DNA from: DAORHV01 sp964448405
Lineage (GTDB): Bacteria; Patescibacteriota; Gracilibacteria; Peribacterales; Peribacteraceae
Direction: 5' to 3'
NCBI GenBank assembly: GCA_964448405.1
Contig: CAYUVW010000039.1
Coordinates: 1-8,620 of the forward strand
Length of the DNA: 8,620 nt
Both the position numbers and the translations under genes were made by a program. Positions 1-5,080 of the stretch are shown one piece after another; the stretch's first letter is position 1; every line of letters starts with the position of its first letter. The notes under the pieces were generated by a model that saw nothing but the letters and a program-made list of their open reading frames with translations, ran no database searches and had not been told where the DNA came from.

Positions 1-1319
1 ACGTCTCTGTCTCCGCGTTCTACTTTCATAAAATGTCTCGCGCATCCATGCCGAGCGCGCCGGACGAGGACCATGCGCTTCGGGCATGCTGCGCCGGATT
101 GCTGTTTGGCTTGTCGCCGTATGTCTACGCGCGTTTTTCTGGTCATCTGAACTTGGCGTTCATCGGCGGATTCGCGGCGTTTGCATGGGCGGTGTATGTG
201 GCATTCGTTCGACACGGCAAGCCGGTGAATGGGCATGCTCTGTTGCGGGCTTGTGCTGCTGCGATTCTGCTGCTGGCCATGGGCTCGGTCCAATATTTGG
301 CCATTGCGGCGTTGTTTGCGGCACCACTCGTTTTCTGCGTCCGGCCGCGCCATGTGTGGCAATGCTGGCACTCTCTCGTTACCGACCGGAAGCAATGGAG
401 TGCCACCACGTTGCAGTGCTGCTTGCTTGCGGCCGTCTTCCTGTTCATCTTCCACGGGTATGTGATTGCCATCCTTACGCACCAGCTGCAAACCGTACGA
501 AGCGGCGGCAACAATCCCAATGTATGGGACTTCTTTGTGCCGAATCCGTATTTCGGTTCGGCATGGAGCGCCTTGCGATTGTCCGGCTCCGCAATCGGAC
601 GCAGCGTTTTCTTGGGAAGCGCCACCATCGTGGCACTGGGATGGTTTCTGCTTTCCTCGCGCGTGCGTGCAAGTGTCCAATTTCGAGTGGCGCTGTACCT
701 GTGTTACGTATGCTTGTTGCTTGGTGGTAGCTTGCGGACGCCGTTCATTGATATGTTCGTCCGTACCGGGTCGCATGGTCGCTATGTCATCGGCATTCTG
801 CTTATAGCCGCATGCGTCGTGGCTGCCTCCAAGATTTTTTCAGCTCGCGTGACGCGCGTCATTGTCGTGCTGGCGATCCTCGATAGGTTGTTACTGGCAA
901 TACCAATGACAGCGCCGGTGCCCGTTGACGTACTTGCTTCCGCTCGCACGCTGCCCGGCGTAGGGGCGCTGAGTCTTCCCAATGGTTCGTACGAAGCCGA
1001 CCTCATCCCGACGTTCAGCGGCAAGAAGCTTGTCGGCGGGGTATTTAAATACAACGCCGATACTCCGGCGACCCGAACGTTCCAGCGCACGCTGCCGATG
1101 TCGCTGTTTTCATGCAGAGTGCTGCAACGAGACCAGGCCGACTATGCCAAGGCCGTGCGCAAGATGCTCGATAGCGATATTCGCACGGTGTTTGTGCAGG
1201 CCGGCGCCTGTGTGCAGATCCGGAATACGGTGAATGCCATGCAAGCGTGGAATATGCTACGCAACGTAAGCGGGGATAGTCAGTGGACTGTGTACCAGTT
1301 GAGTCTGCCGCAGGAGTAG
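1..1319 (+). CDS. Polytopic membrane protein, GT-C glycosyltransferase-like (C-terminal part)
   Basis: The frame (codons starting at base 3) is open to the left edge, so the gene very probably starts outside the window; the ATG at 33 is internal. The residues just before it (VSVSAFYFHK) read as the end of a membrane segment. The visible protein has many hydrophobic helices, including a segment with SPYVYARFSGHLNLAF and a loop with FFVPNPYFGS. Such elements are typical of large GT-C-fold or YfhO-like membrane proteins that transfer sugars from polyprenyl-phosphate carriers. After the last helix, about 130 residues form a soluble tail ending in WTVYQLSLPQE. The N-terminal loop that would carry the catalytic acidic residues is missing here, so enzymatic function is inferred from family resemblance only. 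It ends in TAG and is followed by a 153-base gap with its own promoter, so it is probably not co-transcribed with the next gene. Confidence 0.7.
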   Translation, partial: VSVSAFYFHKMSRASMPSAPDEDHALRACCAGLLFGLSPYVYARFSGHLNLAFIGGFAAFAWAVYVAFVRHGKPVNGHALLRACAAAILLLAMGSVQYLAIAALFAAPLVFCVRPRHVWQCWHSLVTDRKQWSATTLQCCLLAAVFLFIFHGYVIAILTHQLQTVRSGGNNPNVWDFFVPNPYFGSAWSALRLSGSAIGRSVFLGSATIVALGWFLLSSRVRASVQFRVALYLCYVCLLLGGSLRTPFIDMFVRTGSHGRYVIGILLIAACVVAASKIFSARVTRVIVVLAILDRLLLAIPMTAPVPVDVLASARTLPGVGALSLPNGSYEADLIPTFSGKKLVGGVFKYNADTPATRTFQRTLPMSLFSCRVLQRDQADYAKAVRKMLDSDIRTVFVQAGACVQIRNTVNAMQAWNMLRNVSGDSQWTVYQLSLPQE

Positions 1320-1321
1320 AT

Positions 1322-1336
1322 GATTCGCAGCGAATC
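1322..1336. repeat. Short perfect inverted repeat just after the stop codon
   Basis: GATTCGC and GCGAATC flank a single central A, two bases after the TAG of the membrane-protein gene. As RNA it would give a six-pair stem with a three-base loop. No T-run follows, so it is not a clear intrinsic terminator; it might be a weak 3' end structure or a protein site. Confidence 0.35.
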
Positions 1337-1437
1337 GATGAGTGCGACTGTGCCGTCGCCGCCCCAACCTGCGCTATTGGAAAGACTGCCGCTGGTGAAT
1401 GAGACACGCTGCTTCATTGGGGCACACTATGACGAAA

Positions 1438-1466
1438 TCGACATAAAAGTCTATATATTGTATAAT
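1438..1466 (+). promoter_or_regulatory. Sigma-70-type promoter, predicted leaderless
   Basis: The -35 TCGACA (1438-1443, five of six to consensus) and the -10 TATAAT (1461-1466, perfect) are separated by 17 bases. Six bases (AACTAC) then lead to ATG at 1473. Transcription would start at or next to the A of the ATG, so the mRNA should have no 5' leader. This decides the start of the following gene, because an in-frame ATG at 1320 lies upstream of the promoter. Confidence 0.75.
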
Positions 1467-1472
1467 AACTAC

Positions 1473-2345
1473 ATGCCCGATCCCCTCAAGCCAGGAAGTG
1501 TTCCGGATGTTCCAGTCACCCCCGATTCCACTGGGGCTTCTTTGCAGGAGCAGAAGGTAGATGCATTGGTCACGGACGTGGCGGCCGGCATTGTGGCAAA
1601 GCTGATACGGCCAGTGACGATCGAGGCGCCGAAAACAGCCATTCGCGAAGAAGAGTTGCGCGTGCTTCGTCAGCAACTCCGCGACCGCCCGGAAGTTCGG
1701 GAGCTTCAGCAGTCCGATGCAGGCATCGTAGATGCCAGAAGCGCCAATGTCGACGGCGTCGTGGATGATCTCGTGGCAAGGCATATCAAGGGAACCGAAC
1801 GCGTCAGCACCGCCTTCCTTGCCGATGCCGAGGCCGAGTGCGCGGCAGACACCGTGGCCGATCTTGCCAAGGCGCGCGTGTTGATTCACTACGGCTACAG
1901 CTATGCCAAGTCGCTGTCGGCCGGTCGTCACAATGATTTCGGCGCATTGAACGCGCTGAAGGTTTGGCAGGCCAAGCTTGCCGCCGAGAAACCTGCGGCA
2001 GTGGCCCAGTTGGTGCAGTCGTATATGGATGCGATCGATGCCGAATGTGCCGGAGAAAAGCCGGACAACATCTGGCTGGCACAGTGGGTGGACCTCTGCA
2101 CCGGCTTCGCCCCCGAGCGTGCGGCCGAACTCGCCGAAAAACTCCAAGCGGGGATTGCCAAGCGCTGTGAATTCTTTCTGGCCAAAGTGGAAGCTGAACT
2201 CGCGAAGGCGACCCCGGACCGGAAAGTGATCGGACAGAACATCGCCGTACCGCCGAAATACTTCGATCAATTGCCTGCAGGCAGCACGATTCCGGAGCGC
2301 TACAGGGTGGCCCAGGCGCAGGCCGAGGCGTTGGACAAGAAATAG
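1473..2345 (+). CDS. Hypothetical soluble helical protein, 290 residues
   Basis: I do not recognise the family. The start at 1473 (MPDPLKPGSV) is chosen because a consensus promoter ends six bases before it; reading from the in-frame ATG at 1320 would add 51 residues encoded by promoter DNA. The protein has a proline-rich N-terminal tail of about 20 residues, then long charged, alanine- and glutamate-rich stretches that look alpha-helical, with a few scattered cysteines. There is no signal peptide and no membrane segment, so it is probably cytoplasmic. Third codon positions are strongly G/C (for example GCC GAT GCC GAG GCC GAG TGC GCG), which supports this frame over the long antisense frame. 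Its stop lies only six bases from the stop of the convergent DUF1801 gene. Confidence 0.75.
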   Translation: MPDPLKPGSVPDVPVTPDSTGASLQEQKVDALVTDVAAGIVAKLIRPVTIEAPKTAIREEELRVLRQQLRDRPEVRELQQSDAGIVDARSANVDGVVDDLVARHIKGTERVSTAFLADAEAECAADTVADLAKARVLIHYGYSYAKSLSAGRHNDFGALNALKVWQAKLAAEKPAAVAQLVQSYMDAIDAECAGEKPDNIWLAQWVDLCTGFAPERAAELAEKLQAGIAKRCEFFLAKVEAELAKATPDRKVIGQNIAVPPKYFDQLPAGSTIPERYRVAQAQAEALDKK

Positions 2346-2351
2346 CGGAGA

Positions 2352-2705
2352 TCAGTTGTTCATGGCTTCCTGCTGCACGCGCAGCTTCGTGATGTCCGCG
2401 ATCAGATCCAGCGGTAGCGGTTTTTCGTACGGGAATTGGATGGTGCCTTTGGAGACCGTATACCCCTTCAGCTTCTTCTTGAATCCTTTTATACCTGCTG
2501 CGGTGGGGAACAAGCTGATGTGGTTTTTAAATGCGCCGAAATAGAGCAGGTAGCGTTGCAGGCGGTAGGCGGGCATGCCGTAGCTGATTTTCTCTTCTGC
2601 CATCGGTGCGGCCTTCTTGATTGTTTTACGCATCTGCTCAAGCAACTTTTGCGTCTCTCTAGGGAAGGAGGCGATGTAGGCGTCCACGGATGGGAAGGAT
2701 TTCAT
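2352..2705 (-). CDS. DUF1801 / YdhG-like protein
   Basis: This 117-residue protein matches the DUF1801 (YdhG/Fra-like) family. It opens with SVDAYIASFP, then has a helix with LLEQMRKTIKKAAP, the family-typical EEKISYGMPAYRL around residues 37-49, a beta region with YLLYFGAFKNHISLFP, and a basic GFKKKLKGYTVSKGTIQFP segment before a C-terminal helix. Length is normal for the family. A Bacillus member is described as an iron chaperone (frataxin-like), but most members have no proven role, so none is asserted. There are no signal peptide or membrane helices. ATG at 2705 is preceded by TACAAT six bases away and by no Shine-Dalgarno. It stands alone on the minus strand, with the R-M cassette between it and other minus-strand genes. 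Confidence 0.88.
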   Translation of the reverse strand: MKSFPSVDAYIASFPRETQKLLEQMRKTIKKAAPMAEEKISYGMPAYRLQRYLLYFGAFKNHISLFPTAAGIKGFKKKLKGYTVSKGTIQFPYEKPLPLDLIADITKLRVQQEAMNN

Positions 2706-2717
2706 GGAAATATTGTA
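2706..2717 (-). promoter_or_regulatory. -10 hexamer placed for leaderless start of the DUF1801 gene
   Basis: On the minus strand, TACAAT (2717-2712, five of six to TATAAT) is followed by six bases (ATTTCC) and then ATG at 2705, the same geometry as the promoter at 1438-1466. No good -35 is visible 16-18 bases upstream. An 8-base palindrome, TAGCGCTA (2716-2723), overlaps the upstream edge of the hexamer. Confidence 0.5.
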
Positions 2718-2728
2718 GCGCTAGGACA

Positions 2729-2772
2729 TATTTTATGGGTGTACGAATTGACACCCTACTGTACATAAAATA
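2729..2772. repeat. Nested inverted repeat at the left edge of the R-M cassette
   Basis: The outer arms TATTTTATG (2729-2737) and CATAAAATA (2764-2772) are perfect 9-base complements. Inside them GGGTGT (2737-2742) and ACACCC (2751-2756) form a second perfect stem of six with an eight-base loop; the two stems share G2737. The structure lies between the divergent DUF1801 and methyltransferase genes, overlaps the TTGACA -35 at 2748-2753, and sits where base composition changes. Confidence 0.6.
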
Positions 2773-2776
2773 GGAT
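2748..2776 (+). promoter_or_regulatory. Candidate promoter for the leader ORF and methyltransferase
   Basis: A perfect -35 TTGACA (2748-2753) is followed after 17 bases by TAGGAT (2771-2776, four of six to TATAAT). Transcription would begin near 2783, one or two bases before the ATG of a 21-codon ORF and about 80 bases before the methyltransferase ATG. The -35 lies within the inner inverted repeat, so folding or protein binding there could affect it. Confidence 0.5.
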
Positions 2777-2784
2777 TCTAGAAA

Positions 2785-2850
2785 ATGAGTACGATCGAGA
2801 ATAGTCAGAAATGTGCTGAATACTATAGTAAGCTGATTCTACTTTCATAA
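2785..2850 (+). CDS. Possible 21-codon leader ORF upstream of the methyltransferase
   Basis: ATG at 2785 opens a 21-codon frame that begins MSTIENSQK, ends KLILLS and stops with TAA at 2848-2850. It lies eight bases after the -10 of the candidate promoter at 2748-2776, and it is in the same frame as the methyltransferase (ATG 78 bases downstream). The likely C-protein palindrome at 2821-2831 lies inside it. It could be a real leader peptide, a remnant of a longer methyltransferase N-terminus closed by a stop, or chance. There is no family recognition. Confidence 0.3.
   Translation: MSTIENSQKCAEYYSKLILLS
2821..2831. promoter_or_regulatory. Likely C-protein operator of the methyltransferase gene
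   Basis: TACTATAGTA (2821-2830) is a perfect palindrome. Extended by one base, TACTATAGTAA matches the distal C-box in front of the C gene read on the plus strand (TACTATAATTA, 4993-5003) at 9 of 11 positions. It is centred about 37 bases before the methyltransferase ATG, so it would overlap the -35 region of a proximal promoter using CATAAT (2846-2851) or TGTAGT (2851-2856). In Esp1396I, as recalled, a single C-operator in this position lets the C protein repress the methyltransferase. Confidence 0.5.
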
Positions 2851-2862
2851 TGTAGTGCTTGT

Positions 2863-3888
2863 ATGACTCCCACACTTGCCAAAGTAAACGGAAAAAGTGA
2901 GCAAAAAGCTAAACATCTCCCAATCAATGATATTTATCATGGCAGAGCCGAGGAGATAATGGAGTCAATAGAGCCAGATTCAATTGCGCTTAGTTTTTGG
3001 TCGCCACCATATTTTGTTGGCAAGGAATATGAAAAAAATGAAACTTTCGAAAGTTGGCAAAAAACATTAAAGGAAGTTATTCAGCAGCATTCAGTTGCCT
3101 TAAAGCCAGGTGGTTTTATGGTAATTAATATTGCAGACATTCTTTGCTTTGGAGATGAAAGCATTCCTCGTTTCCAAGCAATGAATATTCGCAATCAAAG
3201 GAGCGGCGTTACCCGAGAGGCGGTTCTTGAAACGCAATTAAAAAATCCAAACTTGAGCAGATATCAGCTGGCTGATCTTTTAGGATGCAGCGAGCAGACA
3301 ATTGATAGGAGGTTACATGGTAATAATATTCGTGGTGGTAAGTACAATGTGCAAACCAGAGTGAAGTTGGTAGGGGCTTACTTAGAGCAATATGCATATG
3401 AAGTTGGCCTGTATTTATACGATAAAAGAATTTGGATGAAAGATCCTACTTGGGCGAATAGTAAGTGGACGAGCAACACTCTCAAGGCGGTATCTGAATA
3501 TGAAGATCTTTATATTTTTTGGAAACCTGGACAGCAAGTGATTGATCGCAATAAACTTTCAGTGAAAGAATGGCGCGAATGGGGCATGCGCGGAATTTGG
3601 TCCATTAGTAGCGTACGGGCCAACGATACACACGAAGCGCAATTCCCCTTAGAATTGGCTGATAGGGTGATCAAGCTCTATACGGACAGAGGCGATATTG
3701 TACTAGATCCATTTATCGGAAGCGGAACTACCGCAATTGCGGCAATCGAAAACCACAGAAAATTTATTGGAATCGAAAAAGAAGAGAAGTATGTAAATTT
3801 GGCAAAAAATAAAATCAAAAACATATTTATGCAGCCAAAGTTGCTACACAGTTATCTTTGTAACTCTCCATTCCGCAATTTGCCTTAA
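2863..3888 (+). CDS. Type II DNA cytosine-N4-type methyltransferase, BglI-like system
   Basis: This 341-residue protein should methylate the system's recognition site using S-adenosylmethionine. Motif IV is SPPY at residues 47-50; a serine there favours N4-cytosine rather than N6-adenine as target. The AdoMet-binding motif LDPFIGSGTT lies near the C-terminus (281-290), so motif order is beta class. Between them, around residues 126-160, is a helix-turn-helix-like segment (LSRYQLADLLGCSEQTIDRR) followed by NNIRGGKYNVQTR, then a conserved GLYLYDKRIWMKDP and an EWREWGMRGIW block; this middle is probably the target-recognition part. Start is ATG 2863 with no Shine-Dalgarno. The final 45 bases overlap, tail-to-tail, the end of the endonuclease gene. 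Sequence is clearly more AT-rich than the flanks. Specificity for GCCNNNNNGGC is inferred from the partner nuclease. Confidence 0.92.
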   Translation: MTPTLAKVNGKSEQKAKHLPINDIYHGRAEEIMESIEPDSIALSFWSPPYFVGKEYEKNETFESWQKTLKEVIQQHSVALKPGGFMVINIADILCFGDESIPRFQAMNIRNQRSGVTREAVLETQLKNPNLSRYQLADLLGCSEQTIDRRLHGNNIRGGKYNVQTRVKLVGAYLEQYAYEVGLYLYDKRIWMKDPTWANSKWTSNTLKAVSEYEDLYIFWKPGQQVIDRNKLSVKEWREWGMRGIWSISSVRANDTHEAQFPLELADRVIKLYTDRGDIVLDPFIGSGTTAIAAIENHRKFIGIEKEEKYVNLAKNKIKNIFMQPKLLHSYLCNSPFRNLP

Positions 3889-4734
3889 GACATCGAAGCT
3901 TATTCGACTCCGCATCTTTCGCGGGTTCTTGCCCTTGTCATCTTTGCCTGGGTAAAACAACCCAGGATATTTTTTTAAATAGTGTGGATTTTTTTCAAGC
4001 AACAAACCGTTTGGAATAGAAATAACATCCAGGCGCCCTAGGGGTTGCCCTGCATCTGTCTTGGGCTTATTCAAAATTAACATTTTATATACTGGCTTAA
4101 TGGCAATTACAATTACCGGAACGATCTCCTTGGTCGAAAGGATATACAGCGGGGGGATACTGCAATGGAAGTCATGAGTTTTTTGTTTGCCCTTAGCCTT
4201 CATGGTTGTGTTACTTATACCATGCATTTGGTCATTCCATACTCCGTCGCCAGAAATTTGATTATGGCTCATAACGGTATGGTCGCTGTCGTCGCGTGGT
4301 CCCACCGATTTAATATCGAGAAAGAGCCAAATGGAATTTGTAAATTTTTTAGTTATTTGGAGAATTTTATCATTCGATAAGACATATCTTTTATCTGGTC
4401 CCGTGGGTAATCCAACATCTCTGATACTAAAATCATCTGCCAACATCCTCGTGAGTTTGTCGCCTATAACATGTTCACCTACCTCAATCCAAGGGAATTG
4501 ATCTCCGCGTGGTTGCCTTCCCCGATGATCAGGGGGGTAATTTTGCCAGAAGGGGAATAGTAGACTTGCTTCATCAAAATCCTTTTGTATTTCGTCTAAA
4601 TTTCCTTTGAGCAGTGTCGTTAAGTGTTTTGAAAAATATTGCTCAAGGTCTATTAGAATTTCTGGATTATTTATTAAAAAAGATCGTGCCTGATTATATA
4701 ATTTGTATTGCGTTGCTCTATGCAAATTAAACAT
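3844..4734 (-). CDS. BglI-like type II restriction endonuclease
   Basis: This 296-residue protein resembles R.BglI (about 299 residues) along most of its length, judged from memory of that sequence: NLHR near the start, PFWQNYPP, GDQFPWIEVGE, VGLPTGPD, DIKSVGPRD, IPPLYILS, VISIPNGL and PGKDD. Catalytic residues recalled for BglI (D116, D142, K144) fall at D114, D140 and K142 here, a constant shift of two. The recalled base-contacting K266, D268 and R277 correspond to K274, D276 and R285, a constant shift of eight. The simplest call is an enzyme cutting GCCNNNNNGGC as a dimer. The middle region (about 168-190) differs most from BglI and seems about ten residues longer. Its ATG overlaps the end of the C gene by eight bases, with no Shine-Dalgarno, so it is probably translated by coupling. 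It appears intact. Confidence 0.93.
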   Translation of the reverse strand: MFNLHRATQYKLYNQARSFLINNPEILIDLEQYFSKHLTTLLKGNLDEIQKDFDEASLLFPFWQNYPPDHRGRQPRGDQFPWIEVGEHVIGDKLTRMLADDFSIRDVGLPTGPDKRYVLSNDKILQITKKFTNSIWLFLDIKSVGPRDDSDHTVMSHNQISGDGVWNDQMHGISNTTMKAKGKQKTHDFHCSIPPLYILSTKEIVPVIVIAIKPVYKMLILNKPKTDAGQPLGRLDVISIPNGLLLEKNPHYLKKYPGLFYPGKDDKGKNPRKMRSRISFDVLRQIAEWRVTKITV

Positions 4735-4954
4735 TTTTATTCGTAAAATTGAGAAGATCCGATGGGGTCACCTGTAATGCCTTTGCAATTTTCTGTACGT
4801 TTTCTAGAGTGATATTTTTCTCCGCTCTTTCGATCATCCCAATGTATGTTCGATGGACCCCTGCCTTAGAAGCCAGTTTTTCCTGCGTAAGGCCCTGCCT
4901 GAGGCGCTTTGCCCTGACTCTTTGCCCAAACTTTTCAAGAATATTTTCTCGCAC
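4727..4954 (-). CDS. Controller (C) protein of the R-M system, XRE-type HTH
   Basis: This 75-residue protein is a single helix-turn-helix domain. LTQEKLASKAGVHRTYIGMIER (about residues 22-43) holds the two DNA-contacting helices, followed by ITLENVQKIAKALQVTPSDLL, the standard end of a C-protein or XRE domain. Size and position directly before the endonuclease gene are typical of C proteins such as C.AhdI and C.Esp1396I, which bind as dimers to C-boxes, first activating their own promoter and then repressing it at high concentration. That delays the nuclease until DNA is methylated. The start is GTG at 4954: the next in-frame upstream codons are CGT, TTA and then a stop (4961-4963). A TACTAA hexamer six bases before the GTG suggests a leaderless mRNA. 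It is co-transcribed with the endonuclease (eight-base overlap). Confidence 0.93.
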   Translation of the reverse strand: MRENILEKFGQRVRAKRLRQGLTQEKLASKAGVHRTYIGMIERAEKNITLENVQKIAKALQVTPSDLLNFTNKNV

Positions 4955-4990
4955 ACGTAATTAGTACTCGAAATGATAACTATAAGTCGA
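4955..4990 (-). promoter_or_regulatory. Promoter of the C and endonuclease operon
   Basis: On the minus strand, TCGACT (4990-4985, four of six to TTGACA) lies 18 bases before TACTAA (4966-4961), which lies six bases before the GTG start at 4954. The -10 is poor, as expected for a promoter needing activation. The -35 overlaps the proximal C-box, the usual arrangement in C-regulated systems. A second -10 candidate, TATCAT (4978-4973), is closer to consensus but has no -35. Confidence 0.5.
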
Positions 4991-5003
4991 CATACTATAA
5001 TTA
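4978..5003 (-). promoter_or_regulatory. Tandem C-boxes (C-protein operator)
   Basis: Read on the minus strand, the proximal box is GACTTATAGTT (4988-4978) and the distal box is TAATTATAGTA (5003-4993). Both contain TTATAGT, 15 bases apart. The consensus C-box is GACT-N3-AGTC; the proximal box fits it at seven of eight fixed bases. As recalled, the C.Esp1396I operator also has GACTTATAGTC and GATTATAGTC with a 15-base offset. The boxes are centred about 29 and 44 bases before the GTG, the proximal one over the -35. Confidence 0.8.
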
Positions 5004-5080
5004 GCTATTTACTCAAATTCAGCCCTTATTCCGATGATACGCCGTGCAGATTGAAGCATCACGGGTTGCCCCACCCACAT

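Noticed and set aside
1320..1472. Upstream 51-codon extension of the orphan gene from ATG 1320.
   Set aside because: The segment contains the -35 and -10 boxes and its translation (IDIKVYILYNNY) is encoded by promoter DNA; the start at 1473 is better supported.
1374..2270. Long minus-strand open frame (298 codons) opposite the orphan gene.
   Set aside because: It is antisense to a gene with a consensus promoter and strong third-position G/C bias. Its translation is rich in His, Cys and Arg without family motifs, as expected of a shadow frame in GC-rich DNA.
2272..2283. 12-base palindrome TGCCTGCAGGCA.
   Set aside because: It lies inside the coding part of the orphan gene near its end, with no spacing or context suggesting a site; chance in GC-rich coding DNA.
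18..2850. The 14-base string TTCTACTTTCATAA occurs at 18-31 and 2837-2850.
   Set aside because: The first copy encodes part of the membrane protein and the second is in the leader ORF region. A 14-base repeat within 8.6 kb is not rare enough to need explaining, and the flanks differ.
2848..2850. Reading the TAA before the methyltransferase as a recoded codon.
   Set aside because: Normal TAA stops end other genes here, and known recoding in candidate phyla concerns TGA, which also acts as a normal stop here (end of the UbiA gene).
3893..3907. TCGAA-GCTTA-TTCGA hairpin just after the methyltransferase stop, considered as a terminator.
   Set aside because: The stem is only five bases, no T-run follows, and it is inside the nuclease coding sequence.
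5042..5064. CCGTG/CACGG inverted repeat between the cassette and the YdeI-like gene, considered as a terminator or cassette end.
   Set aside because: Five-base arms with a 13-base loop and no T-run on either strand; too weak to call.
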